The notes below the pieces were generated by a model. The model was given only the letters and a program-made list of their open reading frames with translations, was not told where the DNA came from and ran no database searches. From Roseiarcus sp963765375 (GTDB taxonomy: Bacteria; Pseudomonadota; Alphaproteobacteria; Rhizobiales; Beijerinckiaceae): 64,000 bases of DNA. A program made the position numbers and the translations under genes. This document shows positions 45,598-53,431 of this stretch, piece after piece. Positions within the stretch are counted from its first letter, which is position 1, and every line of letters starts with the position of its first letter. The stretch covers positions 434,001-498,000 of the forward strand of contig CAVXVZ010000007.1 in NCBI GenBank assembly GCA_963765375.1, in the 5' to 3' direction.

Positions 45598-45884
45598 TGA
45601 CAAAGCCAACCCCCAAAAACCTGTTTCGTGGCCTTGACGAAAAAGCCGCCCCCAAAGTCAGAACGGTTGACCAGCCGGACGCGCCAGCGCCGTCCCTTGA
45701 AAACTCAGGGCAGCGCCAACGGAGTCGGCAAGGCAAAAAGGTCGTGACCTATTACCTCGACCCGGAGCCGTTTATGCAGCTCAAGGTGCTTTCCGCAAAA
45801 ACGGGAAAACCCGTGCAGGAATTGAACCTTGAGGCCCTGAATCTCTTGTTTGAACGGCATCAGGTTAGCCGTATAGCCAGCTAG
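45597..45884 (+). CDS. Small partition partner protein (ParG/ParB-like)
   Basis: 95 residues, overlapping the parA stop (GTGATGA; GTG 45594 is an alternative start). A disordered Pro-rich head (MTKPTPKNLFRGLDEKAAPK) precedes a basic stretch and a C-terminal RHH-like core (KKVVTYYLDPEPFMQLKVLS then GKPVQELNLEALNLLFERH). That is the layout of ParG-type centromere binders paired with small ParA proteins. Followed by an AGGTGGC/GCCACCT hairpin. Confidence 0.65.
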   Translation: MTKPTPKNLFRGLDEKAAPKVRTVDQPDAPAPSLENSGQRQRSRQGKKVVTYYLDPEPFMQLKVLSAKTGKPVQELNLEALNLLFERHQVSRIAS

Positions 45885-45906
45885 GTGGCGTGTAGCCTAG
45901 CCACCT
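45883..45906 (+). terminator. Hairpin after the par operon
   Basis: AGGTGGC at 45883-45889 and GCCACCT at 45900-45906 form a 7-bp stem with a 10-base loop, followed by TTTAG. It overlaps the parG-like stop region. It is a likely terminator, though related tagccacct motifs nearby (45570 region) could instead be centromere repeats. Confidence 0.5.
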
Positions 45907-46003
45907 TTAGCCGTTTGCCAACGGGCAGACCTGTCCATCAACCTTTCTGCCGCAGAGCGGTGCGCGTTCTAAGGGCGCAAGCCGTTGAATTTTCGTCAAT
46001 AAA

Positions 46004-46015
46004 TTGTGTACACAA
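46004..46015. promoter_or_regulatory. Palindrome upstream of brnT (possible BrnA operator)
   Basis: TTGTGTACACAA is a perfect 12-bp palindrome 20 bases upstream of the brnT start, inside an AT-rich promoter-like stretch (TTTTCGTCAATAAATTG). BrnA antitoxins autoregulate by binding such palindromes between promoter and brnT. The position fits; the binding itself is inferred. Confidence 0.5.
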
Positions 46016-46035
46016 AAGAGGTATCTTATGGTATC

Positions 46036-46341
46036 ATGATGTTTAGCTGGGATGAGAAGAAGCGCGCGGAAAACTGGGAGTCCCGCAAGGTCGATTTCGC
46101 GGAGGCAATCGGCATTTTCGATGATCCAGAGGTCATCGAAGCGATCGACAGTCGCGAGGACTACGGCGAGGAGCGGATTCAGGCGCTCGGAAAGACCGGC
46201 GGCGTTTTTTATCTCGTCGTCTACACGTGGCGGGGCGAGACTCGCCACATCGTCACGGCGTGGAAGGTAGGAGAACATGGCAAGCGAAGATACGAAGCAT
46301 TATTCGCGCAGCGACGTCGCCGCGATGAAGGCGAAGGGTGA
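46036..46341 (+). CDS. brnT: BrnT-family toxin
   Basis: About 101 residues from ATG 46036 or 46039: MMFSWDEKKRAENWESRKVD with FAEAIGIFDDPEV, ALGKTGGVFYLVVYTWRGET and RHIVTAWKV. This is the BrnT RelE-like ribonuclease fold; the family's WDxxKxxxNxxKHxVxF motif is present as SWDEKKRAENWESRKVDF (a Ser in the usual His place). It overlaps brnA by 65 bases; the C-terminal Arg-rich extension (FAQRRRRDEGEG) lies in the overlap. Confidence 0.82.
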   Translation: MMFSWDEKKRAENWESRKVDFAEAIGIFDDPEVIEAIDSREDYGEERIQALGKTGGVFYLVVYTWRGETRHIVTAWKVGEHGKRRYEALFAQRRRRDEGEG

Positions 46342-46567
46342 GGTTCGCGCAACGCCCATCGATGCGCCGGAGATCGAGCTCGACGAGGCTTTCTGGAACA
46401 GAGCCCGCATCGTTGACACGCGCCCACGACGTAAATCCTCGGTGCATCTTCGGCTCGATCCCGACACCCTAGAGTTTTATCGCTCTGCCGGTCGCGGTCA
46501 TCTGACACGAATGGCCAATATCTTGAGAGCCTACGCGGAGAGCCAGGCGCAATCGAAGCATCGTTAG
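46277..46567 (+). CDS. brnA: BrnA-family antitoxin
   Basis: 96 residues from ATG 46277 with GTAGGAG just upstream. N-terminal MASEDTKHYSRSDVAAMKAK; C-terminal RHH-like domain PRRKSSVHLRLDPDTLEFYR with GHLTRMANILRAYAESQ. BrnA binds BrnT through its N-terminal half and DNA through the RHH. Overlap with brnT indicates translational coupling. Pairs with the palindrome at 46004. Confidence 0.82.
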   Translation: MASEDTKHYSRSDVAAMKAKGEVRATPIDAPEIELDEAFWNRARIVDTRPRRKSSVHLRLDPDTLEFYRSAGRGHLTRMANILRAYAESQAQSKHR

Positions 46568-46877
46568 ACGTGCGGCCTAATGAAAAGGGACCGCCATCCA
46601 GAGGAATGACGGCCCCCATTTCCTTGACGGTCATCGCCTTCCCAGGCTGTACCGTGGAAGGGATTCTAGCGCGGACTCAGCGCCAGGTGAATCCCAAAAA
46701 CACCTGACAATTTCCTTGTGCAAATATCCTGCGGGAGGTTCGGGGGGCGCAAAGCCCCCCGTAGGCACGACGCGAAGCGGCGTGCCTCGGCGGTCTATGC
46801 GGCGGCTCCGGTTGCTTCCGAATTCGCGGAGGGCAGGGGAGGGGGCTGTAGTCTCTGCTTGAACGCGCCTAGCCGAG
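46568..46877. other. Intergenic region with strong hairpins
   Basis: CGGGGGGC-gcaaa-GCCCCCCG (46741-46761) and AGGCACG...CGTGCCT (46763-46787, with inner CGC/GCG) lie side by side, and AGGTG...CACCT sits near 46690. They probably terminate brnTA and traD transcription, which converge here. No gene is visible. Confidence 0.5.
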
Positions 46878-47198
46878 CTATTCGGCGGCCTCGGGGGTTT
46901 CTGCAGGAGGCTCGCGCGGGGGGAGGAACTCGAACAGCCAGCGATCCTCCGGGCGGGTGTATTGGTCGAGCAGGCGGAACATGATCTTGCCGAACTCGGT
47001 GCCGGGCTTTTTGGCAGCGTGTTCGAGCGCCAAGGCCCCGGCGATGATTTTGCGGTGTGTGTCGTCGCTTCGGCTCTTGCTCTTTTTCCGGGACTGGACG
47101 GCGCGAAGCTGGCGGTTGAGGCGAAGCTGTTGCGCCTTGATGCTGGCCTTGCGCTTTTCGAGAGCGGTGAGCTTTTCGTCGTCAGTCATGCGAGGCAT
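46878..47198 (-). CDS. traD: TraD/MobC-like mobilisation accessory protein
   Basis: 106 residues from ATG 47198: MPRMTDDEKLTALEKRKASI then KAQQLRLNRQLRAVQSRKKS, THRKIIAGALALEHAAKKPG and RPEDRWLFEFLPP. This matches the small TraD/MobC proteins that accompany MobA/TraA relaxases in MOBQ-type plasmids and help open oriT. It is divergent from the relaxase gene with the oriT-like region between. A long upstream in-frame start (47318) lies inside that region and is unlikely. Confidence 0.7.
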   Translation of the reverse strand: MPRMTDDEKLTALEKRKASIKAQQLRLNRQLRAVQSRKKSKSRSDDTHRKIIAGALALEHAAKKPGTEFGKIMFRLLDQYTRPEDRWLFEFLPPREPPAETPEAAE

Positions 47199-47328
47199 GG
47201 CGCGTCCTCGAATCCAACAGTGCGGCCCCGCCATCCGGCGGGGCGAAGGAGCCGCGCCATACGGCACGGCAAGAAAGCGCCGACCTCGTCTTGCCATCCG
47301 GCAAGCCTGCGGCGGCAAGGTGGAGAGC
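47199..47328. other. Putative origin of transfer (oriT)
   Basis: Between divergent traD and mobA lie two hairpins with the same ATCC loop: GCCCCGCC-ATCC-GGCGGGGC at 47225-47244 and CTTGCC-ATCC-GGCAAG at 47290-47305. A run GGCAAGAAAGCGCCGACC (47268-47285) sits between them. Position between a MOBQ relaxase and its accessory gene, and the paired inverted repeats, are what an oriT shows. The nick site cannot be named from sequence alone. Confidence 0.55.
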
Positions 47329-48819
47329 TTGGCGAGCTATCACCTCAGCGTGCATCCGAACGTCAGCCGGGGCAAGGGCCAGAGCCTCGTGCGCACCGCC
47401 GCCTATAACGACCGCGCCCGCCTGGTCGATGAGCGCACCGGCGAGGTGTGGGATTACCGGCACCTCGGCGCGGCCCTCGCATCAGGTATCTACCCGCCGA
47501 AGGGCGCGCCCGATTGGGCGCACGCCCTCGGCCAGCTCGTCAACGCGGTCGAGCAGTTCGAGAAGCGCAGCGATGCGCAGCTGGCGATGAATCTCGACAT
47601 CGCGGTGCCGCATGAACAGACGCTCGAACAGAACCGCCGCCTAATGCAGGACTTCGTGCGCGAGCAGTTTCAGCGGAAAGGGTACGCGGCGCACTTCGCC
47701 ATTCACCCGCCCGACCGCAACGGCGACGACCGGAACATTCACGCGCATGTGCTGGTGACGCTGCGCAAGATCGACGAGCACGGTTTCGCCCGCACCAAGG
47801 CCGAGCAGCAGGAGCGCTACCGGAACCGCGGCGAGTACGTCGAGGGCCTGCGGGACGCATGGGAGAAGCTGGCGAACCGCCATCTTGAGCGCAACGGCTA
47901 CGACGCCCGCATCGACCGGCGGTCGCTTGAGGATCGGGGCATCGAGCGGGAGCCAGAGCAGCACCGTGGCCCCGCCGTCACCGCGATGGAGCGCGAGGGC
48001 AACGTCACCCGCATCGGCGACGAAATCCGCCGCCGTCAGCACCACTACGCCGAACTCAAGGCGCTGGCGGCCGAGGAACGGCAGATCGATGCGCAGATCA
48101 TCGACCTTGAAGCACGGCGGGCCGAGCGCCAGGCGCGCGAGGCGGCGAAGGGCCTGGTCGATGAAGTCCGGCCCGAAACCGTAGCTCGAGAGTTTTCCGC
48201 ACACGCCGGGCGCACGACCGAACCCGGTGCATGGGATCGTGACGCCGCCGACAGGGCATGGATGAAGGCCGTCGAAGATGCCGCGATCCAGCCCGACTAT
48301 GCCGCCGCGAAGGGACGGCGCGACGACATATGGCAAGGCACCGGGACGGCGGCGCGTGAAACCGCCACGGAGGCCGCACAGGCGCAGGAACACGGGCGGG
48401 CACCATCGGGACCCGAACAGACGAACACACGCGCCACGGAGCCGGAGCGCGAACCGGCACCGGCCCGCGATGCTCCATATGTCATCTACCTTGGGCCACC
48501 CGCCGAACTCGACCGCGCGGCCGGTATCGTCGGCGGACTGGCCGACGGTGTCGAGAAAGCGCTTGGCGCGGCGCTCGATGCCGCCGCCGATTTCATCGCG
48601 CCGCCGCCGCCGCCGACCAAGGAACAGGTGCAGCAGGAGCAACGCGCCGAGGAAGCGGAACGCCCGCTGCGCGAAACCGCGCGCAGCAAGGCCGAGTGGG
48701 AAGCGTGGCTGGTGGAGCAATTGCAGGACGATTTGCGAAGGCGCGCGCGTCACCGGGAAGAGGGATACGACCGCGACGACGACGGGGGACGGGAACGAGA
48801 ACGAGAACGAGAACGATAG
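47329..48819 (+). CDS. mobA: MobA/TraA relaxase (MOBQ)
   Basis: 496 residues from TTG 47329 (AAGGTGGAG upstream), giving MASYHLSVHPNVSRGKGQSL. The relaxase domain has the catalytic Tyr motif RTAAYNDRARLVD near 25, QDFVREQFQRKGYAAHFAIH and the metal-binding HxH in RNIHAHVLVTLRKI near 145. The C-terminal half is charged and low in complexity, with a Pro run (APPPPPTK) and a final RERERERER. No TraA helicase part is present, so this is the short mobilisation form. It nicks oriT upstream and pilots DNA to a coupling protein. Confidence 0.85.
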   Translation: MASYHLSVHPNVSRGKGQSLVRTAAYNDRARLVDERTGEVWDYRHLGAALASGIYPPKGAPDWAHALGQLVNAVEQFEKRSDAQLAMNLDIAVPHEQTLEQNRRLMQDFVREQFQRKGYAAHFAIHPPDRNGDDRNIHAHVLVTLRKIDEHGFARTKAEQQERYRNRGEYVEGLRDAWEKLANRHLERNGYDARIDRRSLEDRGIEREPEQHRGPAVTAMEREGNVTRIGDEIRRRQHHYAELKALAAEERQIDAQIIDLEARRAERQAREAAKGLVDEVRPETVAREFSAHAGRTTEPGAWDRDAADRAWMKAVEDAAIQPDYAAAKGRRDDIWQGTGTAARETATEAAQAQEHGRAPSGPEQTNTRATEPEREPAPARDAPYVIYLGPPAELDRAAGIVGGLADGVEKALGAALDAAADFIAPPPPPTKEQVQQEQRAEEAERPLRETARSKAEWEAWLVEQLQDDLRRRARHREEGYDRDDDGGRERERERER

Positions 48820-48838
48820 CACCCGCGCCGTCACCGAC

Positions 48839-49153
48839 ATGGCGCGGGGCAGCAAGAAGGAACCAACCGGCGCGAGGCTCCGAACCGCATGGCGCAAGGC
48901 GGCAAGGGCATTGACACGACCAGAGTCGGCGCCGCAACCGGAGAAACGCCGACGCCGAGAGGAGGGCGTCGGGCGCCATTTTGCAAGGGTAGCCAAGCGA
49001 CTCACACGCTGGCCGGCGTGCGCTTCGGCGATGCTATGGCTTGCGGATACGCTCGACTGGCTCAACCTATGGCAGCCTGCCGCTGGCGCTGACGACGAGC
49101 TGACCGCCGATCACGTAGGCGGCCCAAACAACCACCTTTCGCCGCGTCTCTGA
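48839..49153 (+). CDS. Small plasmid hypothetical protein
   Basis: 104 residues from ATG 48839, 19 bases after the relaxase stop: MARGSKKEPTGARLRTAWRK then REEGVGRHFARVAKRL, a hydrophobic ACASAMLWLADTLDWLNLW and a polar tail. It looks like a basic protein with one membrane-like segment, as often found behind mobA. No family recognised. The codon pattern is consistent with coding, but support is only moderate. Confidence 0.45.
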   Translation: MARGSKKEPTGARLRTAWRKAARALTRPESAPQPEKRRRREEGVGRHFARVAKRLTRWPACASAMLWLADTLDWLNLWQPAAGADDELTADHVGGPNNHLSPRL

Positions 49154-49171
49154 CCTTGCTAATCCCTTGAT

Positions 49172-49441
49172 ATGGCCGAAAACAACAACATCGCGGGCGG
49201 CCCGCCAACCCATACTGCATTCGCCTTCAAACGGGAGGGGCGGAAATTCGGGCGCTGGCTCGAAATCGGCGTGGCGCGCGCCGAAGCCGGCGGTTCGATC
49301 CGGGTGTTTCTCGACCGCTTGCCGATCGGCGGCTTTACCGGCGGCGTGATGCTGTCGCCGATCGGCACGGTGCCGCCCGTGTCCGAGCCGCCGCCGCGAC
49401 GACCGGGCCAGGTCGACGAGGACGACGAGCTCGACAGCTAA
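49172..49441 (+). CDS. Conserved plasmid hypothetical protein, 89 residues
   Basis: MAENNNIAGGPPTHTAFAFK is followed by REGRKFGRWLEIGVARAEAG and VFLDRLPIGGFTGGVMLSPI, ending in an acidic DEDDELDS tail. I recall near-identical architecture (FAFKREGRKxGRWLEIG, LDRLPxGGFTG) among small genes next to MOBQ relaxases, where the products are unnamed. Short beta-rich domain; function unknown. In line with mobA and the preceding gene. Confidence 0.6.
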   Translation: MAENNNIAGGPPTHTAFAFKREGRKFGRWLEIGVARAEAGGSIRVFLDRLPIGGFTGGVMLSPIGTVPPVSEPPPRRPGQVDEDDELDS

Positions 49442-49447
49442 ATCGGC

Positions 49448-49537
49448 TTAGCCAGTGTGATAGGGATTGTCTCGCGCCCGCTCGCGCGCCGTGGCGATCT
49501 CATAATAGGCTGGCACGTACATCGGCACCCGGTTGGC
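49448..49537 (-). pseudogene. TraG/VirD4 coupling protein, C-terminal end (behind IS21)
   Basis: The last 29 codons read NRVPMYVPAYYEIATARERA then RDNPYHTG and stop at 49448. They continue the sequence at 52187-52325 once the IS21 element and one GTTGGC copy are removed, joining FLANTA to NRVPMYVPAYYE. This is the tail of a conjugative coupling ATPase. Confidence 0.65.
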
Positions 49538-49679
49538 TGTAGCGCGACAATCTGGATGGAAAGCAGCGACAATCAGGATGGCCATTTTGGCGGTCGCGGC
49601 GAGGTGATGATTGTCGCGGCGCGGCGATAACGCAAGCGCTATTTTGTCGAGAGATGGTTTGATTGTCGCGGAGCGACAA

Positions 49680-50489
49680 TCAGGATGATCCCTTGATTGT
49701 CGCGCGCGTCGGCGGGCGTCCGGGTCCACGGGCGTTGTCGGCGGCTTCCTTTCGCCGATAGCTGTCGACGTTCATTTCGAGGATCGTGGCGTGATGCACG
49801 ATACGATCGATGGCCGCGAGCGTCATGGCTTGATCGGAGAAGATTTTTCCCCATTCGCCGAAGGGCTGGTTGGCGGTGATGAGCATGGATCGGCGCTCGT
49901 ATCGCGCGCTGATCAGTTCGAACAGAACGCTCGTCTCCGCCTGGTCCTTGGTGACATAGGCGAGATCGTCGAGGACCAGCAGATGATATTTGTCGAGTTT
50001 GGCGATCGCGGCTTCGAGGGCAAGATCGCGGCGTGCGATCTGAAGCTTTTGCACAAGGTCGGTGGTCCGGGTGAACAGAACGCGCCAACCCTTTTCGATC
50101 AAGGCCAAACCGAGCGCCGCCGCGAGATGGGATTTCCCGACGCCGGGCGGCCCGAAGCACAAAAGATTGGCTCCCTTTTCGAGCCAGGCGTCGCCGGCGG
50201 CGAGCACCTGCACCTGCGCCTTCGAGATCATAGGCACTGCGGTGAAGTCGAACGTGTCGAGGGTCTTTCCCGGCGGCAATCGCGCTTCCTCCAGATGCCG
50301 TTCGAAGCGACGGCGGTTTCGCTCCACCATCTCCTGTTCGGCGAGGGCCGCCAGGAAGCGGGCGGCGGGCCAGCCTTCCTTGTCGGCGGTCGCCGCCAGG
50401 GCGGCCCAGATCAGCTTGATGCCGGGCAGTCGCAACTCGCCAAGCAGCAGGTCGATGCGGGCGGCGTCGATCTTGTCGGTCGCCTTCAT
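49680..50489 (-). CDS. istB: IS21-family helper ATPase IstB
   Basis: 269 residues from ATG 50489: MKATDKIDAARIDLLLGELR, the Walker A CFGPPGVGKSHLAAALG near 115, Walker B LLVLDDLAYVTKDQAE near 175 and ITANQPFGEWGKIFSDQAM with sensor residues, then IVHHATILEMNVDSYRRKEA. It starts within the last codons of istA (ATGA overlap). Complete. Confidence 0.92.
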   Translation of the reverse strand: MKATDKIDAARIDLLLGELRLPGIKLIWAALAATADKEGWPAARFLAALAEQEMVERNRRRFERHLEEARLPPGKTLDTFDFTAVPMISKAQVQVLAAGDAWLEKGANLLCFGPPGVGKSHLAAALGLALIEKGWRVLFTRTTDLVQKLQIARRDLALEAAIAKLDKYHLLVLDDLAYVTKDQAETSVLFELISARYERRSMLITANQPFGEWGKIFSDQAMTLAAIDRIVHHATILEMNVDSYRRKEAADNARGPGRPPTRATIKGSS

Positions 50490-52063
50490 GCCGCTTCTCC
50501 AACGCTTGTCGCGATCTGATCGTAGATGGCGAGGGATGGCAGCCTGACGACGACGACGGGCAATGCGGCGTCCTTTGGCCGGAAGCGTTCGATCAGCGCA
50601 GCGAGATCGGGAAGGACGCCGTCGTCGAGAGCCGCTTGCAACGCGAGGGCGAGTTCGGCCTCGCAGGAGCGCTCGAACGCGAGCGCGAGAATCCCGACCA
50701 TGGCGCGGCAAGCTGGTCTCTCACCGAGACCGGCGAGCAAGGCGTCGAACGCCAGGGCGAAGGCTCGGCGGGGGAAGAGTTGATCGCGATAGACCAGATT
50801 GAGCAGCGCCATGGGCTTGCGGCGCAGGGAATGGATGACGTGACGGTAGTCGACGACATGACCATGTTTGCCGTTCGGCCGGGGCCGACCGCGTCGCAAG
50901 ACGACGATGGGCGTCGAGCCCTGGAAACATTCGAGCCGATCGTCATAAAGGCGCACCCGCAGCCGATGGCCGATCAGTCGCGAGGGAACCGAGTAGAACA
51001 CCTTGCGCAGCGTGAAGGCGCTGGAGCTGGTGACGTCGACGTTGACCTCCTCGTAGTCAGCGGTCTTGCGGACCGGCAGCTTGTTCAACGCCATTCGCTC
51101 TTGATCGATGCGCTTGGCGTTGCGGAGGTTGCCGCGGCCAACGATGTCGTCGACGAAGCCCCGCCATGCGGTGAGATCGTCAAAATCTCGCGAGGCGCGC
51201 AGCAACAGGGCGTCGGCGAGCGCTCTCTTGAGATGGCCGTGGGCGCTCTCGATCGAGCCGTTCTCGTGGCTGACGCCTGGATTGTTGCGGGTCGGCGTCA
51301 TGCCGTAATGGGCGCAGAACGCTTCGTAGCGCTTCGTCAAATCCTCCTTGGCGTCGGCGCCCAGATTACGGAAGGCCGCCGAGAGACTGTCGCTGCGATG
51401 TTGCTCGGGAACGCCGCCCAGCGCCCAGAGGGCGTTCTGTAGCCCTTCCGCCAGCGCGACGAAACTTTCACCGCCGAGCACGACATGGGCGTGCTCGAAG
51501 CCGGAAAAGGGCAAGCGGAAGTGATAAAGTCGGCAGTCGAGAAGCTCGCCGGCAATGGTGACGCCGAGATCGGCCACTTCCGTGAAGTCCGACAGTCCCA
51601 TCCGGCCCGGAGGATGCTCCTGGCGAAAGATGACCTCCCGATCCGGACCGTTCACCGCCCGCCAAGCCCGGATGCGGCGCTCGAGGGTCCGCCGCGTTCC
51701 GTCGCCCAGATCTGGATGCCGACGGCAGAGTTCTCCGAAGACGGCAATCGGTCTCAGTCCGGGCGCGGCCTTCAACATCGGGACGACTTCATTGTCCCAG
51801 ACATCGGCGAAGGGATCGGCTCGACGTCGTTCTCGACGCGCCTTCTTTTGGCTGGGAAGCCGAGGATCCTTTTCAATACGGTAGGCGGCGGCCGTGCTGA
51901 ATCCGGCTTTCGCGCCGGCAATCGCCGGCGAATGGTTGCGACGCAAGTTCATGAATAGCCTCATCTGACGATCGGTGACGTGTCGGCCGGGCAAGAAGTC
52001 GGTCCTCTCGACAAGAGAAGGCCGATCCCTAACCCAGCCGCCGTGACCGCCAGACGAGGCCAC
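50486..52063 (-). CDS. istA: IS21-family transposase IstA
   Basis: About 497-525 residues; the likely start is at VTDRQMRLFMNLRRNHSPAI (GTG) because the preceding 28 residues are unconserved. An HTH-like head (AGAKAGFSTAAAYRIEKDPR) is followed by the DDE core with GLSDFTEVADLGV, EQHRSDSLSAAFRN and GVSHENGSIESAHGHLKRAL. The C-terminal domain has YSVPSRLIGHRLRVRLYDD. Intact, and coupled to istB by a 4-base overlap. Confidence 0.92.
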   Translation of the reverse strand: MASSGGHGGWVRDRPSLVERTDFLPGRHVTDRQMRLFMNLRRNHSPAIAGAKAGFSTAAAYRIEKDPRLPSQKKARRERRRADPFADVWDNEVVPMLKAAPGLRPIAVFGELCRRHPDLGDGTRRTLERRIRAWRAVNGPDREVIFRQEHPPGRMGLSDFTEVADLGVTIAGELLDCRLYHFRLPFSGFEHAHVVLGGESFVALAEGLQNALWALGGVPEQHRSDSLSAAFRNLGADAKEDLTKRYEAFCAHYGMTPTRNNPGVSHENGSIESAHGHLKRALADALLLRASRDFDDLTAWRGFVDDIVGRGNLRNAKRIDQERMALNKLPVRKTADYEEVNVDVTSSSAFTLRKVFYSVPSRLIGHRLRVRLYDDRLECFQGSTPIVVLRRGRPRPNGKHGHVVDYRHVIHSLRRKPMALLNLVYRDQLFPRRAFALAFDALLAGLGERPACRAMVGILALAFERSCEAELALALQAALDDGVLPDLAALIERFRPKDAALPVVVVRLPSLAIYDQIATSVGEAA

Positions 52064-52186
52064 TTGGGCGCTCGCCGCCGCCGCGGGGATATCTACGGTC
52101 GGGCTACGCCCTTCCTTCGCTATCCCCGCGGCGGCGTATTCTCATCCTGATTGTCGCGCGATTCTCATCCAGATTGTCGCGCCGCA

Positions 52187-52325
52187 GTTGGCCGTGTTGG
52201 CGAGGAACACGTGCGCGTGACCCTCGGGGGTGTCGAACAGCTCGTGCGGCGTCAGGCGCGGGATTTTGACCTGGTGGTAATTGACGCCCTCGCTCGGGCC
52301 GCCGGAGCTGGCGTGAAAGGCTGAT
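52187..52325 (-). pseudogene. TraG/VirD4 coupling protein, internal C-terminal piece
   Basis: The minus strand reads FHASSGGPSEGVNYHQVKIP, RLTPHELFDTPEGHAHVFLA and NTA up to the IS21 duplication at 52187. With 49448-49537 it gives about 75 residues of the C-terminus of a TraG/VirD4 ATPase. The rest of the gene (over 500 residues with the Walker motifs) is absent; the frame ends near 52325. The nearby plasmid therefore has lost its coupling protein. Confidence 0.65.
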
Positions 52326-52331
52326 CGATTT

Positions 52332-53039
52332 TCAAAAGGGAGATTTTTGCCCTACATACAAAATATCGTCAGCGTACCCGGTTATCAACGCAAATGTTGG
52401 CGGCTCGTCGGGGCTGTGGATTAAGGTCGGCTGTCCTGAGGTAAAGGGCTGGCCCATCGTACCGCCGAATAAGTTTGCGGCCTTAAGGGCGCGATACAGC
52501 GGCTCATTTTGTAACTGGTCTTCGTTGGTTCCTACTGGGCTATACATCATCAAGCCAGCAGGGGCGAACCACCTGTCCTCTCGTGGTGGCTCATGCCCGT
52601 ACATCTTCACTCCCGCCTCGGCGAGGACAGTCATTAGTTGCATGGCGAAGGCGTTAGCCTCGGGGTCATTTTGGATCACCAGCATCACTTCGCTAAGTTT
52701 CCCGCGCAGTGCTGAAATCATCGCCGCTTTTTGCTCGGGACTAAGCAGCCTTTGGGCAAGCTTCTGGCGTTGCTGTTCAAGCTGCCATTGTAGAGTGGCA
52801 GTTTCCCTTGCCAGCTCTGCAGCACGCTCATTTGCCTGTGCCGCAATCGTCTTTGCTTCTGCGACTATCTCGTCTGATCTGCGTTGCAATTCGTATTGCC
52901 TGCTGAATCCAAGCCTACTGAAGAGAATCTCGCTCGCAACTCCAAGCGCGACCAAAGAATCCGCTATGACTGCGCCCCAAGTTCCCTCAAATGAATCAAA
53001 CGGCGCGTGGTGGAACGCGAGAACAACTTCGATAACCAA
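52332..53039 (-). CDS. Membrane protein with a coiled-coil, unknown function
   Basis: 235 residues, with TTG as start at 53039. One or two hydrophobic N-terminal stretches (VIEVVLAFHHAPF then AVIADSLVALGVASEILF) precede a helical heptad region rich in Gln/Glu/Arg (about 50-110: RSDEIVAEAKTIAAQANERA). A globular C-terminus has DRWFAPAGLMMYSPVGTNED and FALITGYADDILYVGQ. No family recognised. The upstream frame reaches only to about 53090. It lies between plasmid and IS91 debris; composition slightly AT-richer than neighbours. Confidence 0.5.
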   Translation of the reverse strand: MVIEVVLAFHHAPFDSFEGTWGAVIADSLVALGVASEILFSRLGFSRQYELQRRSDEIVAEAKTIAAQANERAAELARETATLQWQLEQQRQKLAQRLLSPEQKAAMISALRGKLSEVMLVIQNDPEANAFAMQLMTVLAEAGVKMYGHEPPREDRWFAPAGLMMYSPVGTNEDQLQNEPLYRALKAANLFGGTMGQPFTSGQPTLIHSPDEPPTFALITGYADDILYVGQKSPF

Positions 53040-53431
53040 CCCGGCGACGACGGCAATGCCGCCGCAAAGCGCGGCTCGCTCGCAAGACTCTACAATTCGC
53101 GCAACTCATCGTCGGTTGCATTCATTACCCCATTTATGAGGCGCAACCCTGGGAAGGGACCTCTGTGGCGGCCGATATGGATCGGGGTCTTAGGCGGCCT
53201 AATCATGCCGACGTTGCGACCTCCGTGAACTCGCCAAGCGATCTCCCTCGAAACGCTTTAAAATTGCGGCTTTTGAGAGAAGCCTTCACGCGCCGGTCAG
53301 CCAAGGCGGCGGTTGAACGCCCAAATACGCCGTGGCGCGCGAGCGGCTTTACTCTTGATAACGAATTAAGAGTTTTTGCGTCGCGAAGCCGATGCAAAAA
53401 CTCCGTTGGACTGAACGCGCTTGGAGTTCGA
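53040..53431. other. Intergenic stretch left of IS91 debris
   Basis: No supported gene. It contains ACTCTT-gataacgaatt-AAGAGT, a 6-bp hairpin at 53351-53373, and a 14-base motif (tttactcttgataa, 53348-53361) that recurs at 56615. It may hold the left border of the IS91-type insertion. Otherwise nothing recognisable. Confidence 0.35.

Larger units (their letters stand above)
49538..52186 (-). mobile_element. IS21-family insertion sequence (copy 2), 2649 bp
   Basis: Ends TGTAGCGCGACAATCTGGAT at 49538 and the complement of TGCGGCGCGACAATCTGGAT at 52186, with TG...CA termini. Inside are repeated TGATTGTCGC/GCGACAATCA motifs at both ends, the multiple terminal repeats of IS21. A 6-bp direct repeat GTTGGC flanks it (49532-49537 and 52187-52192). 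Its genes are unrelated in detail to copy 1, so this is a different IS21 member. It interrupts a traG-like gene. Confidence 0.9.
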
